A DNA stretch of 64,000 bases from Parapristionchus giblindavisi (GCA_943737045.1 CALSFV010000008.1:744001-808000); one strand, 5' to 3'; positions 23,201-34,136 are shown, numbered from the stretch's first letter. Numbers and translations: made by a program. The notes: generated by a model not told the origin, from the sequence alone.

Positions 23201-25684
23201 TGTCGGTCGTGGTGAGAATCTGCACCACATGAGTTGCTCGTTTCCGGGACCTAGTATATTTGACAAAGGCTACTCTCCCGTTAAGTTTATAATATTTCAG
23301 AATCTGAATATGACTTGGATTTACCGGTACAATGCATCGATCGCAGTTTTCGGCAAAGAACCGGGAAACCCAACGCAGTACTGGAAAGGTTATTTTTTTA
23401 AAGGGAGCGTAACCTCTCTCAACGGTCTCTTCAACGCTCTACGCTCTCTCGTTGTTAGAGAACAGAGAAATAGTGTACGCAATGAAGAGGTCATTGAGAC
23501 AGGTTACCCTCCCTTTAAATTTCAACCCATGAAATGATGGTATCATGAGGGTAATTTGACCCTGCACTATTCACAAATTCTTTCGCCATGTCTTCGAGAG
23601 AGTTTCCGAAATACAGAGATTGAAATTAGCTAGTGTACATTTAAAGAAGGGGACCCATGAGTTGGCATGACTGACTCCTGCCACGATAAGAATGTTGGCT
23701 ATTGTTTATATTATATGGTAATTGGCGTAAGGGACAATGAGAAAATGAGAGAACAAGTATGCAAATCGGATAGGCACTCTCTACACGCCTTGAAAGTTGT
23801 ACTTTCAATGCTCATAGTGAGCTTTAAACATATCGGAATCAATACGAGATATGTCTTTCGATTCGTGTGATGAATCTCTATCATTCTATCCGAACAGTCT
23901 TATTACGAAAAAACTCGTGGGTCCCCATCTTTAAAGGAACGATTGAATAAAATTTAATTTTTTTAGTGTTGCTGTTCGTATTTCTGTCCTGCATTTCGAT
24001 TTTTCCAATCGTCGTCTATCTCTGCGTTTCCGCTGTCAAGTTCATGTGGCGAATTAAGGTAAGTTATATTTATTTTAATTAGTAGTAGTTGGATTAAATT
24101 AATTATTCCTTCTGTCATGAATAAGCAAACTGTTGGTTTCTGAAACAAGTTTAAAGATGGAGGCCCTCTATTGTCAATGCAAATGCGTAACATATCGGTT
24201 ATGCAAGGGATAAGGGATATGTAAGAAATTAGCTTTGCCATTCATCTATACCGTGGTAAAAGCGCTGTCTAGTTAGCGTAACTTCGTGGGTTCGAAACCC
24301 ATTGCCGAACATTCTTATTTCTAAAATTTAAACCACGATTCATTTACGATTCTAGCTATCAATGAGCTGAATTAGCCTGAAATAATCTATGTACAGTATC
24401 CAGGATAACTTTTGCTATCTTTCTATCTTTAAAATCGAACAGATAATTCGTTATTTTGGCATTTCCCTAAATCAAGAATGAACATAAATCACTTCTCGAC
24501 ATTCTAGGTGCGAAGTGAAAAAGCAATCATTGGTGGACTCATATTTTCGACACAGGTATGAGATTTCATTAATGTTGCAATTCGGCGAAAACACCCAAAT
24601 AATTATGTCATCCTCAAGTGAAACAGTCCATCGAACGCTATTTTAAGCGAGGAAAGAGGCGGAAAAGTTGACTTTGCTATGGGGTGGTCCTGAAAAACCA
24701 TAAAGTCAGTCAAAATACTGTCTCAACCACAAATAGATTTGCTCTGGCGAATGGACTACAGCACAAAAAAATCACTTCATCCCATTATGATATAGAAAAG
24801 ATGAGCGCTCTGAAGAAATAACGCTTGATTGATTGATTAATATGCATAATCCATGAATTTTCTCTATCCGTTTTCAGATCGTTCAATCAGCGGTATTCTT
24901 CGTATTTCCCTTAACATGTCTGTTCGTCTTTTTCTTCGTTACGAAATTATTCTTCATTACTCCAGAAGTAGCGGCTGTCCTGCGCTTCACGGCAACAGTA
25001 ATTTGTTTTCGCATTTTTTCTACATTTCGACCAAATGTGCAAGTCTTCATATGCAGTTAAAATCCTGTATATCGCATTTATATTGTATCTTTATTTATAT
25101 AATTAAGTTTAAAATATTTTTCAGTTTATGTTTGGCATCTGCACTTTTCCCTGTACTTTGTCGGCTATGATAAGGGCAAGCACGAAAAAGGTCATTATTG
25201 TCGTCGTATTTAATAATTATAGAATTTAAAAAAAAGTTTTCAATACACCACGCAAATGCCGAACCTCAAATGCCGTTAGTAGACTTCTCCACCGTTGAGG
25301 AAAACGCACTCGAAAAATCACCTCCAAATTTTGGTGAAAGCACAATGAAATGAAGAGAAAACGCCATGAAATTCGATAAAATAAGCATGCGAAAATGCAA
25401 TGTCGCGCGAAAAGTGTGCGCAGTCAGAGGATTGCGCGGCAAAGGAGCGGAATTTGCATTGTTCAGACCGTTTTAATTCTGTAATACTGTAACTTTTAGA
25501 GTCATAAAACAATAAAATATTTACGAAAAAATGCATGATACCTGTTTCACATTGTATCAGGATTCAAACGAAACAAATATACACGAAATTATACACTATA
25601 ACTCAGGCTATATGGAGCATGTTGACCTATATTATTCGATGTAAACGAACAAAACGCAACAAGACATCTAATTCTATCTTTTGA
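14209..25684 (+). CDS. Receptor gene A: 7TM chemoreceptor, Srh/Sri-like
   Basis: Eleven exons join in one frame of 342 residues: 14209-14282, 14329-14449, 15779-15904, 16208-16314, 20567-20675, 23301-23388, 23967-24058, 24508-24555, 24878-24997, 25125-25190, 25607-25684. Phases agree at every junction and match genes B and D. The protein starts MSDATVLPYGLDID, then has seven hydrophobic segments. Landmarks are HIPAIYITLFHNPKIISEMK (TM1 and first loop), HICNNVYWCFCCQFYPLLP (TM2-3), NLNMTWIYRYNASIAVFG (long extracellular loop) and FGICTFPCTLSAM (TM7). The tail is basic. This layout fits nematode Str-superfamily receptors expressed in sensory neurons; the ligand is unknown. The introns hold a hAT element, a MITE, an LTR element, foldback F3 and more MITEs, yet no exon is broken. 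An in-frame ATG at 14203 is possible, but paralogues support 14209. Confidence 0.85.
14748..15748. mobile_element. Non-autonomous hAT element, copy 2 (1,001 bp)
   Basis: Almost identical to the copy at 10823-11824, including the same 61-codon frame. The difference noticed is in a T run near the left end. A perfect 8-bp target duplication GTTACCGA flanks it (14740-14747 and 15749-15756). It lies in intron 2 of receptor gene A, upstream of the exon 3 acceptor at 15778. Confidence 0.9.
16051..16173. mobile_element. Short MITE, TTAAAGGGAG family, degenerate right end
   Basis: Left end TTAAAGGGAGTGTAACCTCT matches the MITE at 23398-23518; the right end (AACGCTCCCC) is diverged. Internal GTTGTTAGAGAACAGA is shared between the copies. 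It lies in intron 3 of receptor gene A. Confidence 0.6.
16456..16874 (-). repeat. 3' LTR of LTR element 1
   Basis: 419 bp, apparently identical to 19909-20327. Identity of the two LTRs means the insertion is recent. In element orientation it begins TGTTAGGGATACTCC directly after the purine tract at 16875-16887. Confidence 0.9.
16796..18877 (-). CDS. Gag-like protein of LTR element 1
   Basis: A 693-codon minus-strand frame. The likely functional start is one of the Met codons near the beginning (MFQQTDYKQMSNVD). A capsid-like segment has SNEQARLSMLPPLENFHA, then FKRQFTLRFKHLD and GRASDIWKTMP, all alignable with the gag of element 2 (60925-63243). A single CCHC zinc knuckle reads CSNCGGIGHVANGC. 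Compared with element 2, the stretch between the capsid segment and the knuckle is different and lacks the HSLELVKASEYF region. The Asp protease of element 2 is absent. The rest is low in complexity, rich in Asn, Asp, Lys and Glu. The C-terminus reads into the LTR, ending in FSPFDP. Role: particle assembly and RNA packaging, by family. Confidence 0.85.
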   Translation of the reverse strand: MWLYRLKFLLCDREDMFQQTDYKQMSNVDMFVKAMESSLRKSNEQARLSMLPPLENFHANKDERFDVFKRQFTLRFKHLDDHSRISYFESFLRGRASDIWKTMPSTIQRRENYGEIIGWFEDKLDGTYDARVDDVVGYNKEYVYRVNGNLNHSKDDGRRVDKYYVDNVCRRDNDYLTGNCRSNNIIIDQSFPRVRDMNDDFHNDICSNCGGIGHVANGCPSMVYYGYYGYYGYGMKRKSQGYGNQRRYGRREQRVKPSNRTDDNNCDLKNFVTCSNSKLDNQPVNGKNDLCAFGVSSVISDNEVKGGRIEAKGIDCDTNELFHLFHEYEFNENCDLMCNNHENNVFVNKNKEDAVPMVPLQDSNKWLRELDKVVENQTSVNEIKRSKDEMDKGKVDYRSDKEMKDEDDRSNMVNQYCEKEEENDQIDKKLCMVEHAKSFDRRTSVNIKSEENKDLIKICHHSARTDEVSNVVGQCVDQYHKDCGNDGNQYTGVSRYGCWNRTEWGRFRGRLKSYYGQEKGYVNECRSFMWKGYIMKSNLRYCKGTVIDRGREEDCPMCPSLNNDCGGGDCINQDTVRHRNEVISPYEDSGHKKKEIEGRRESLSKLSENIRKYRYQMNSVFAARNRGFQGRDHNVEVRRTTGFVRRSTRRMRRLVYEPGGSFSQEEGDVRDTPYLHIPQANRLPYSPFSPFDP
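19302..19690. repeat. 49-bp tandem repeat, about eight copies, in the LTR element leader
   Basis: The unit begins AACACTGGCTTTCTAGTCTC and ends GATCTTAAC. Copies are near-identical, differing mainly at one position (CTTCTT or CTTCCT) that partly alternates. Upstream to 18900 the leader is a looser series of CACCTCAAGG-type words; element 2 has a similar leader at 60720-60920. Confidence 0.85.
19891..19908 (-). other. Primer-binding site of LTR element 1
   Basis: In element orientation TGGGGGCCGAACCGACTC lies directly after the 5' LTR. The starting TGG pairs with a tRNA CCA end. The same first 16 bases follow the 5' LTR of element 2, so both use the same primer. The tRNA was not identified. 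Confidence 0.75.
19909..20327 (-). repeat. 5' LTR of LTR element 1
   Basis: 419 bp, apparently identical to 16456-16874. In element orientation it starts TGTTAGGG and ends TTACA, next to the primer-binding site. Confidence 0.9.
20835..23281. mobile_element. TIR element with tRNA-like sequence, host of foldback F3
   Basis: Left end TTAAAGGGAGAGTAACC followed by TTTGTCAATAT; the right end is the inverted, diverged counterpart (GGCTACTCTCCCGTTAA). Both ends also share inverted CTCACCACGAC blocks. A minus-strand tRNA-like segment (about 20957-21024) has box-A-like TGGCACAGTCGGTAG and box-B-like CGTTCGATCTC. A 97-codon frame at 20853-21146 covers this region and is probably fortuitous. Foldback F3 sits inside. 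It fills most of intron 5 of receptor gene A. Confidence 0.6.
21195..23149. mobile_element. Foldback element F3 (1.95 kb)
   Basis: Arms of about 876 bases (21195-22070 and 22272-23149) are inverted near-copies around a spacer of about 200 bases. Termini read TAAGACTCGA and then CCCCCGGACACGT and GCTAGCAATGAGAACTGGG. Near the spacer, both arms have motifs such as CATGACCCCGGGGTCATG. No coding frame. A single arm of the same family is at 56513-57367. Confidence 0.85.
23398..23518. mobile_element. Short MITE (121 bp), TTAAAGGGAG family
   Basis: Ends TTAAAGGGAGCGTAACCTCT and ACAGGTTACCCTCCCTTTAA. It starts nine bases after the exon 6 donor of receptor gene A. Another copy is at 16051-16173. Confidence 0.8.
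23641..23934. mobile_element. TIR repeat in intron 6 of gene A (about 294 bp)
   Basis: Left end TTAAAGAAGGGGACCCATGA; right end CTCGTGGGTCCCCATCTTTAA. Termini resemble those of the tRNA-bearing repeats at 24151 and 54636 (TTAAAGRTGGAG), so it may be a related subfamily. No tRNA-like segment was found in it. Confidence 0.65.
24151..24312 (+). repeat. tRNA-bearing repeat, partial copy
   Basis: Starts TTAAAGATGGAGGCCC, then has a segment alignable with the inverted copy at 54819-54983, followed by a tRNA-like part (24244-24308). That part has GTGGTAAAAGCG near box A and a good T-arm GTGGGTTCGAAACCCAT. The anticodon arm is weak and the acceptor does not pair. The right end of the repeat was not found. 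It lies in intron 7 of receptor gene A. Confidence 0.5.
25217..25495. mobile_element. MITE (about 280 bp), family shared with 44215-44508
   Basis: Ends TTATAGAATTT and AATTCTGTAATAC form imperfect inverted termini. Internal words shared with 44215-44508 (opposite orientation) include CTTCTCCACCGTTGAG and TTGCGCGGCAAAGG. It lies in intron 10 of receptor gene A. Confidence 0.65.
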
Positions 25685-26589
25685 AGGAACCTCTCTAGTC
25701 GAAACTCTGTAGCTCACTTCCAGATATTTACTGTAGTTCCTTTTCCACCCTACATCATTGATCCCACTCTGATATTTGGTACTTGAGAACAATACGTTGT
25801 TGAGACCTCCTGGACTATATTTTTTTGGTCCATTGTCCCCCTCTTTTTTATTTGTCATTTTGCAATTTATTCATCTCATTTTACTTGTTGAATTAATCTT
25901 TATGATATGATAAATAAATAAATATCCCAAGTTAAGTTGAAGCTATAATAATAAAGATTTTTATGTTGTTATTATTTGCTTGTTAAACACTTTCCAGCAT
26001 TCTTTTTTTATTTATTTATCACATGATACCGCATGAACGAGACAGTCGAAATAAGGGAAGAAATTATAAATAGCCTAATAAGAACTCACAACACAAATAA
26101 TAATGATTTAAAAATATGAATAGTAAATCACGTCTACAAACGGAAAAGGAATCCAGTGCTGGCCAATATTCTAACTTATTTTGCTTTTCAGCTGGCCTAA
26201 CTTGCTTTGCAGTTTCTCTCCTTTTTTAGCATGTTTGTGTAGATGAAACTCTGATATAGTGATCCAATTTTTATCCAATTTTTATACAAATGGAAAACCT
26301 TTATTGTCAATTGGAATACGGCAAAAAGTTACCGTAACCATGGATCAATAAATGCTGACTACCGTAACCTTTTACAGTAATTTCATGATTCATCAGGGTT
26401 TTCCACTCGAGACCGAAAACACATAATACGTCTCCCCAAACGTAGATATGGCTTGCGCTCGTTTTGAAAATATATATTATAAAATTTCCTCATATTTAAG
26501 TACAACTGTTAGATATGGTATTTATGCAGATGATCTTAAGATTTAATTTCGATTGGTTTGGTGTCTACTACGTCGTCTGTATGAGTCTT
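25685..26589. other. Intergenic region, nothing recognised
   Basis: 3' flank of receptor gene A; its first bases are conserved with the 3' flank of gene B (CTAGTCBAAACTCTGTA-like). The rest is AT-rich with no recognised repeat. A 30-base unit (CTACTACGTCGTCTGTATGA...) is duplicated at 26568-26628, at the start of the LINE. Confidence 0.4.
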
Positions 26590-28135
26590 CATCATCTACT
26601 ACGTCGTCTGTATGAGTCTTCATCCACACTCATTCGCGTCAATGAGGAACTCGTGTCAGTCAAAGTGAGAAGAGGAGTGCGGCAAGGTGATACGCTCTCC
26701 CCTCGCCTCTTCAACGTTGTTCTTCGTTCAGCAATGGACGATATCGATTGGGAGAAAGATGGGATTCAAATCGATGGAAGGAACTTATGCCACTTAGAGT
26801 ACGCTGATGACATTGCCCTTGTTGCGAAGTCTCGATCGGAACTGGAAAGTATGCTGAAGAAACTGATGGAAGCCTGCAGCCGTGTTGGGCTTGAGGTGAA
26901 TGCCTCTAAAACAGTACTGCTCACCTCGTGCACTACAACCCGAGCTCCAATTGAAATCGAAAACCTGACATTCAACTTCGTTCAATCTACGACATATCTC
27001 GGAGGAAGGATCTCGATTCCCCTTGATCATTCTGACGAAATCGAGCATCGGATCAAGCTTGGATGGTACGCATGGACCAAGTTATCACATCTGCTTTCGT
27101 CACGTTTTCTACCGATGAAAACAAAGAGAAGGTTATTTGAGAGTTGCATCACTTCCACCGTACTTTACGGATGTGAGGTGTGGGCGTTGCGATCGAGTGA
27201 TAAATAGAGATTGAGTGCCACCCAGAGGAAGATGGAGCGGAAGATGATAGGAGTTACGTTGCGAGATCGCTGGAGAAATGAACGTGTAAGGGAGACCACC
27301 AAGTTACGAGATTGGATACAGGAAAGCTTAAAACGAAAAGCTCAATGGGCCCTCAAGATCCGGAATATGAAGTTGGAACAGTGGAGTCGTGCTACTACGG
27401 TGTGGACGCCGTACAACAGGAACCGCCCTTGTGGAAAACCTCGCGTACGCTGGAGAGACGATCTGACTCGAGCTATTGGAAGACACTGGTGGAATGCAAC
27501 CTAATGCAGCCGTGTTGGGCTTGGGGTGAATGCCTCTAAAACAGTACTGCTCACCTCGTGCACTACAACCCGAGCTCCAATTGAAATCGAAAACCTGACA
27601 TTCAACTTCGTTCAATCTACGACATATCTCGGAGGAAGGATCTCCATTCCCCTTGATCATTCTGACGAAATCTAGCATCGGATCAAGCTTGGATGGTACG
27701 CATGGACCAAGTTATCACATCTGCTTTCGTCACGTTTTCTACCGATGAAAACAAAGAGAAGGTTATTTGAGAGTTGCATCACTTCCACCGTACTTTACGG
27801 ATGTGAGGTGTGGGCGTTGCGATCGAGTGATAAATAGAGATTGAGTGCCACCCAGAGGAAGATGGAGCGGAAGATGATAGGAGTTACGTTGCGAGATCGC
27901 TGGAGAAATGAACGTGTAAGGGAGACCACCAAGTTACGAGATTGGATACAGGAAAGCTTAAAACGAAAAGCTCAATGGGCCCTCAAGATCCGGAATATGA
28001 AGTTGGAACAGTGGAGTCGTGCTACTACGGTGTGGACGCCGTACAACAGGAACCGCCCTTGTGGAGAAAACCTCGCGTACGCTGGAGAGACGATCTGACT
28101 CGAGCTATTGGAAGACACTGGTGGAATGCAACCTA
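26590..28135 (+). mobile_element. LINE (RTE-like) 3' fragment with an internal tandem duplication
   Basis: The frame contains RT motifs RRGVRQGDTLSPRLFN, then LEYADDIALVAKS (motif C), GLEVNASKTVLL and STTYLGG, followed by the usual C-terminal region with KPRVRWRDDL. This is a non-LTR reverse transcriptase of RTE type or near it. The upstream endonuclease and first RT motifs are missing. A stop codon at 27205-27207 interrupts the frame after RSSDK. The segment 26875-27503 is repeated at 27504-28135, with the same stop and one small GA insertion. The 3' end has ATTGATTGATTGATTG (about 28186-28202). It is dead. Confidence 0.85.
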
Positions 28136-30824
28136 TGATGAATATAGACCCATCCTCATCTGAGCATATATTGCCTGATTTGATAAATTGATTGATTGAT
28201 TGTTTGGTGTCCGTATCGTCTCGGCAATGCAATATGTCTGTAAATGGTGATAAATGATCGGTGGAGAATATTTCCCTCTTGAGAAATTGGATGGGAATTA
28301 TGAATTTGATGATTCTTTTATGTTCTACAACATTCCTCTTTCTCGTAGTCATCATTTTCCACATCACTCAGTTCGTATAACCATACCTTATATCCACAGT
28401 TCTAAGATCACATGTACTAGCAGAACAATTTTTGTCTGTAATTGTCTGCATACAGCTTTCTCACACCCTCTCCTAATTGCTTTAAATTTTTTCCTCAATT
28501 CTGTTGAGATCGATCTTCTCTTGCCCCAGCCCCCCCCCCCACTCTTCTTCATTTATTATTACCCACTCCAAACTCTGTTCTCTATCATTTTTATGATAGA
28601 AATAAACAATAATTTTTTTAAAGCTGGCAATGAGTGTTCACCGAATAGACCTTTGATATCCACAAAGATATTGACTATTTATTGCCGAAATTGTTGTGTG
28701 AAAATTGCAGAAAACATTCAAACAAAAATTTTTGAAAAAATCAGATAAGCACAAGTTCTGCGTATATATCGAAACGAATAATCGCGTCGAATGTTGATAA
28801 TCAGAATTTGCGTTCGTTAGCCTGTGTGTTTTCTCCACGAAGTCGAAAGTTTTCTGGCCACTGCACCGGACATGGAGATTGATCCATTCTTTCATTAGAT
28901 CAGTAATGTCGCAAAAGCATCACACCCGCTTATCTCTCGAGTGGCCAATAAGTATCTGATTTGCGCGGAAATATAAAGACTATTGCGCTATGTTATACAT
29001 TACGGGTACCATGAAAGTTTCCCGGCCCCAAGAATTTTTACTTGCACCATTTAAGTTTACCGGTCGCATACGAGTAGAAAATGCAGAAAAAAAGTAAGCA
29101 CGTTCGTTTTTTTACGAAGTACACATATCTCTGTACGCATATATCACTAGAATCCACCACGCTTGGCTACATTTTGTGACAATTTTACTGGACAGTGAAA
29201 ACAAACGAACGTTATTTATGTCTTCAGGGTAAGTTGACAATTATTTTTAATGAAAAATCCTACCAACGGCATACCAGAAAAATGCATTTAAATAAAAATT
29301 CGATAACGCAGTAGCATTCATCTTATAGTTGTAGGGTGCAACATCACGCAGATGAATTTAACAATAGACTGCTGATATGCAACTTCTAAAGAGCAACAGA
29401 ATTCTTGCAAGTTGCATAAAGAGTCTTACCTTTCTTTTCTTGCATCATCCATCCAACATCACACAAGTTGGATTGATCAATGCACGGTATACTAGAAATA
29501 GAATCATGAATTGACCAAAAAATAGCGATAAAACAAAGTAAAAGAAGCAAAACAACGATAACAGTAATAAAAAAAAGGTCTAAGATCTTACGCAATAAAT
29601 AAATTCCGAATACCGCATGACTTTTTCCTCCAACGGTGGACAGCACCACGTATTTAATGTTTGAATAAAAATTAAAATTATTCAGAACTCTTTATTCTCT
29701 TTCCTATTTCGTCAAGACTGGCCTTTTGTCTAAAGAGAAACAATAACAGGGAAAAATAACAAAAAATGTTCTTCAGTTCGTTTCCTACTTCCTTTAAAGC
29801 CATACCATGATATATCATACAATTAGAGAAGCTCCAACATCTTTTCACACAACTGTTGCATTACCGGTCCGCCAGCTAGCTCGCCTCCGATTTACTAGCC
29901 ACTTGTCATTTACCTTTCCTATATGTAAGACGTTTAGTTGCTGACAATGTTCTCGCTGTTAGGACAGTTGGATGTCAGTCGATGTTTTTGCAGCACCAGG
30001 CACAATACATTCAATCAATCAATTTGTTCATATCAAGTATAACATTACATGAAGGGAGGGCTGTTCATCATTCCCATCATATATTGACCATCATTGTGTA
30101 CTACTCCTCTTGAACTCACCTCGCCATCGAAAACGGGATTGACCTGGAACGACATTCTATGTACATATTCATTCTCCATTCGCATCTATTGCTAGAAGAG
30201 AGAATTTTCGTAGATTTGCTCATCGTACCATTCGGTTTATTTGTAATTTACATCGAATTTGTAACTCACTTTTGTCCATTCAGTCTATCATATTTCACCT
30301 ATTTCGTCATCACCAACTTCCATTCCTTCCGATGGATGGATTTATTATGCGGGTACATAAATAGATCAATTTCACCTGTGACATTGCCCAAGTCTGTCCC
30401 AAGTTTTCCCCCGAGGCTATTATAATCATTATTATTGCACTTATCACTTCCGTATTTGGTGTCGCACCTCTCACGGGTTTCTCAAATAAATAAATAAATA
30501 CATATGGATGGATAGTCCTCACTCACAGCCCGTATTCTCCAGACTTCGGATTACTGCCTTTTCAAACACCTGACAATTTCTCTTCGAAATAGGACCTTTT
30601 ATTTCCGTGTAAGTGTCGACGGCTGTGGAAATAAAGAAAATCTATGTTTTATGTTGATATTGCAAAAATATTGTTGGCTATTCGGGTGGTGCGGGCCCGC
30701 AATGGCATTTGCTCTATATTGCTAATGATTGCGTGCCCGCAATGTCATTCCTCACACTTCATCCGTCTGACCTTCGCCGCGATAATTAGATATTAGAAAG
30801 AGATCGTCCTGTTTTTGTGAACTA
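28136..30824. other. Long intergenic region, no gene supported
   Basis: Contains the LINE 3' tail, a short poly-C run near 28530 and AT-rich DNA. Two hydrophobic frames were looked at: 29386-29649 (-), with one strong transmembrane stretch, and 30159-30425 (+). Neither has splice partners nor recognisable family motifs, so neither is called. Relics of older receptor exons cannot be excluded. Confidence 0.4.
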
Positions 30825-31731
30825 CAGGGTGCGGCAGAATTATGGAAACACGATCTTTGATCTCCCCTGATCACATGTATTGAGCAAATCGGTTCAACAT
30901 ATAATATTTTATCAACAACTGTCATATCAACAACAATTTGTGTTGACTTCTCAATTCTGTCTCCTTTCGCGTCAATAACTAGCTTCACACGGTATTGGTG
31001 AAAACGGCGGTGGCGGAATGGTATTTTAGGTCGATTCTTTCCCATACCCGGAGAATGGCCTTCTTTGGGTATTGCTCTCAAGAACTGATCACATAAAATG
31101 GTCGAGGGGGTTGAGATCGGGAGAGTAGGAGGCCATTCCGAGGAGCGGGTGAAGGAGTGAAAACGGGGTCTTGAGCCAGGCATTCACAATCTTTGCCCTG
31201 TGAGTCAGTGACAAATCTTTCTTTTAGCTCCAATGCATGTTCCCAAAGTGGAGCATGGCCCCGGGGCCCAAACAATCCATTTGGATCTCTTACAGGTTGT
31301 TATCCTAGTTCAACTTGGCTCCTGGATGAACAAAAACCCGGATATTCCGGCCCATCGCACTGATGTCATTCCAAACCATGACTTTACGAGGAAGAGGGCT
31401 TCCATCCAACTCTCATCCGCTTCATAGGAGTCCTCTACCAATATCATATCGTTTTGGGGGTTGTACGAGTGTTCCACTGTGAACAGCGGCTTGTCAGAGA
31501 AAGCGTCACCTTGTGTTCCGACGACGCAGTGCGAGCCAGTGGGACATGCATCTATTCTAGGGCGTGCCATTTCACTGAATGGAAAGCAATCGGCACCAAA
31601 CTCAGATACGAGATGCTCATAATGGTGAATTTCAATGAAATTATTTCGAGAGCGCCGGGGAAACGCACAAAGCTATGAAAAACCACTGCTAAATGCAGAA
31701 CGCCGTGTTTCCATAATTCTGCCGCACCCTG
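30825..31731 (-). mobile_element. Tc1/mariner remnant with internal deletion
   Basis: Inverted termini CAGGGTGCGGCAGAATTATG and complement, each flanked by TA. Minus-strand pieces include DKPLFTVEHSYNPQND (first catalytic region), VRWAGISGF and, in another frame, YSPDLNPLDHF, the conserved block with the third catalytic residue. The frames are broken by shifts and stops. At 907 bp it is shorter than a full element. Inactive. Confidence 0.8.
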
Positions 31732-31776
31732 TATGTAAAACAGGGAATAGCCATTGCGGACGCTCTCGTACACATA

Positions 31777-34136
31777 TCACGGGTCTCCTGTAACAGTGTA
31801 GCAAAAACGGCCGGGTCTGCCACTATGAATATTTTTTGTCTCCGATTTCGATGAAAGTCGGTCAGTGTGTGTAGTTTGGGGCCATGAGAAGGCGTAGCCA
31901 CTTGATTTGGCCAAAATTCCAAATTATCGATTTTTTGTGATCTACCCTGAAAATGAATATAACTCGGTTCATTTTCATCGTACAGCGAGCTGACAGGTGT
32001 CATTCGAACCGTATTATAATGCTCTCAAAAAAGGTTGTGCATGAGCCATTCGCTGCAAAGTCGTCTTCAGGGCGAAAAACGCGAAAAACACATTTTTTGA
32101 AAAAAAAGGTGAACTTTTCTCGAAAATTTTCTCTTGGGATCATCCGTATTATTGCAGCATATAAGTGTTCAGATGACGTACAAAGTCGGTATGTTGTTCA
32201 TTTGCCGTATCTCTGTCCTCCCAATACCATTTAATTGAGTACACGGGACTTAGTCATTTTTTCCGCCTCAACAGTTTTTCGATCGTATCTACCTTAAAAA
32301 TGGTCCAATCGACTATTCCAAAAAAGGAAAATGATACTCTCGGAAAGGCGAATAAAAAGTTCTCTTATGATCGAATAGCTATGACAACAAATTTTCGAGT
32401 TATTCGAGGAAATCACTACACTTTCTCTATTTTCATCGATTCTAATGAAGGAACGGAAAGGAAATTATTCTTCGTGCAGCTAAAAACTATCCAATCGACT
32501 TTATTTTATATTATACATGAGAAACTATTATAAAATCAAGCAATCAATATGCAATTATCATCATCACTGATCGAAAACGAGGGATGTAGACAAGTCAGGG
32601 GCCTCATTCGTGAACAAGTGTTCATCTCGGTTTTCATCCAGTTGTAGATTGCATCGGAGGAGATAGTCAGATCATCCTCATGTAAATTCACTTCATCCTC
32701 AATTATTCCTCCCTCCTCATCGTAGTCCTTCTCCCAGTTGCATCCGACAAGAACCGGTTCTTCGTGTGCAGCAAATGCTCTCCCACTTTCCTCCGTCATT
32801 GGAATCTTGAACGTCACTGGGACAGAGGAGAGCACAAGATTAGACCGGAGACAGTATCAATGATGGAGGGTGTAGGAGCGATTCCATTCCAGATAGTGTG
32901 AAAAATACAGAGAGAGAAAAAGAGCGAGATAGCGCGCAAAAACCGAGAACACCCCCTCAGATCAATAGCCGTTTTCTCTCTTGCTTTGTAAATTGGTGAG
33001 GCTAAAAGGAGAAGAAAAAAGGACACTAAATTGTGCATTAGATGATCAGATCAGTAAATGAAATAAGTAATTTCTGCAACAATTTTTCCATGACTGGCAT
33101 GAAACAGCCGACAAAATCGATGTTGATCAGGTTTTCCTCGAATAACTCGAAAATGGGTTGTCATAGCTATTCGATCAACAACAACTGGGAGAAGGACTAC
33201 GATGAGGAGGGAGGAATAATTGAGGATGAAGTGAATTTACATGAGGATGATCTGACTATCTCCTCCGATGCAATCTACAACTGGATGAAAACCGAGATGA
33301 ACACTTGTTCACGAATGAGGCCCCTGACTTGTCTACATCCCTCGTTTTCGATCAGTGATGATGATAATTGCATATTGATTGCTTGATTTTATAATAGTTT
33401 CTCATGTATAATATAAAATAAAGTCGATTGGATAGTTTTTAGCTGCACGAAGAATAATTTCCTTTCCGTTCCTTCATTAGAATCGATGAAAATAGAGAAA
33501 GTGTAGTGATTTCCTCGAATAACTCGAAAATTTGTTGTCATAGCTATTCGATCATAAGAGAACTTTTTATTCGCCTTTCCGAGAGTATCATTTTCCTTTT
33601 TTGGAATAGTCGATTGGACCATTTTTAAGGTAGATACGATCGAAAAACTGTTGAGGCGGAAAAAATGACTAAGTCCCGTGTACTCAATTAAATGGTATTG
33701 GGAGGACAGAGATACGGCAAATGAACAACATACCGACTTTGTACGTCATCTGAACACTTATATGCTGCAATAATACGGATGATCCCAAGAGAAAATTTTC
33801 GAGAAAAGTTCACCTTTTTTTTCAAAAAATGTGTTTTTCGCGTTTTTCGCCCTGAAGACGACTTTGCAGCGAATGGCTCATGCACAACCTTTTTTGAGAG
33901 CATTATAATACGGTTCGAATGACACCTGTCAGCTCGCTGTACGATGAAAATGAACCGAGTTATAATCATTTTCAGGGTAGATCACAAAAAATCGATAATT
34001 TGGAATTTTGGCCAAATCAAGTGGCTAGGCCTTCTCATGGCCCCCAACTACACACACTGACCGACTTTCATCGAAATCGGAGACAAAAAATATTCATAGT
34101 GGCAGGCGTTTCTACACTTTTACCGGAGACCCGTGA
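31777..34136. mobile_element. Foldback element F4 (2.36 kb) with a coding-like segment in both arms
   Basis: Arms of about 960 bases (31777-32745 and 33183-34136) are inverted and almost identical, around a 440 bp spacer. The ends read TCACGGGTCTCC and complement, flanked by TA. Each arm carries a short open stretch NWEKDYDEEGGIIEDEV...DAIYNWMKTEMN. In the left copy (32835-32536, minus) it joins upstream to FKIPMTEESGRAFAAHEEPV, with a possible acceptor CTGTCCCAG before it. This may be a captured host exon. No transposase is seen. Confidence 0.8.

Noticed and set aside
24244..24308. Candidate functional tRNA gene
   Set aside because: Good T-arm, but weak anticodon arm and unpaired acceptor; part of a repeat family.
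29386..29649. Small one-transmembrane protein on the minus strand
   Set aside because: Only one hydrophobic stretch, no neighbouring exons, no family match.
30159..30425. Possible receptor exon (hydrophobic 88-codon frame)
   Set aside because: Does not align with any exon of genes A-E and lacks clear splice partners.
32300..33622. Pairs of identical small frames (77 and 99-114 codons) as duplicated genes
   Set aside because: They are the two arms of foldback F4 read from opposite strands, not separate genes.
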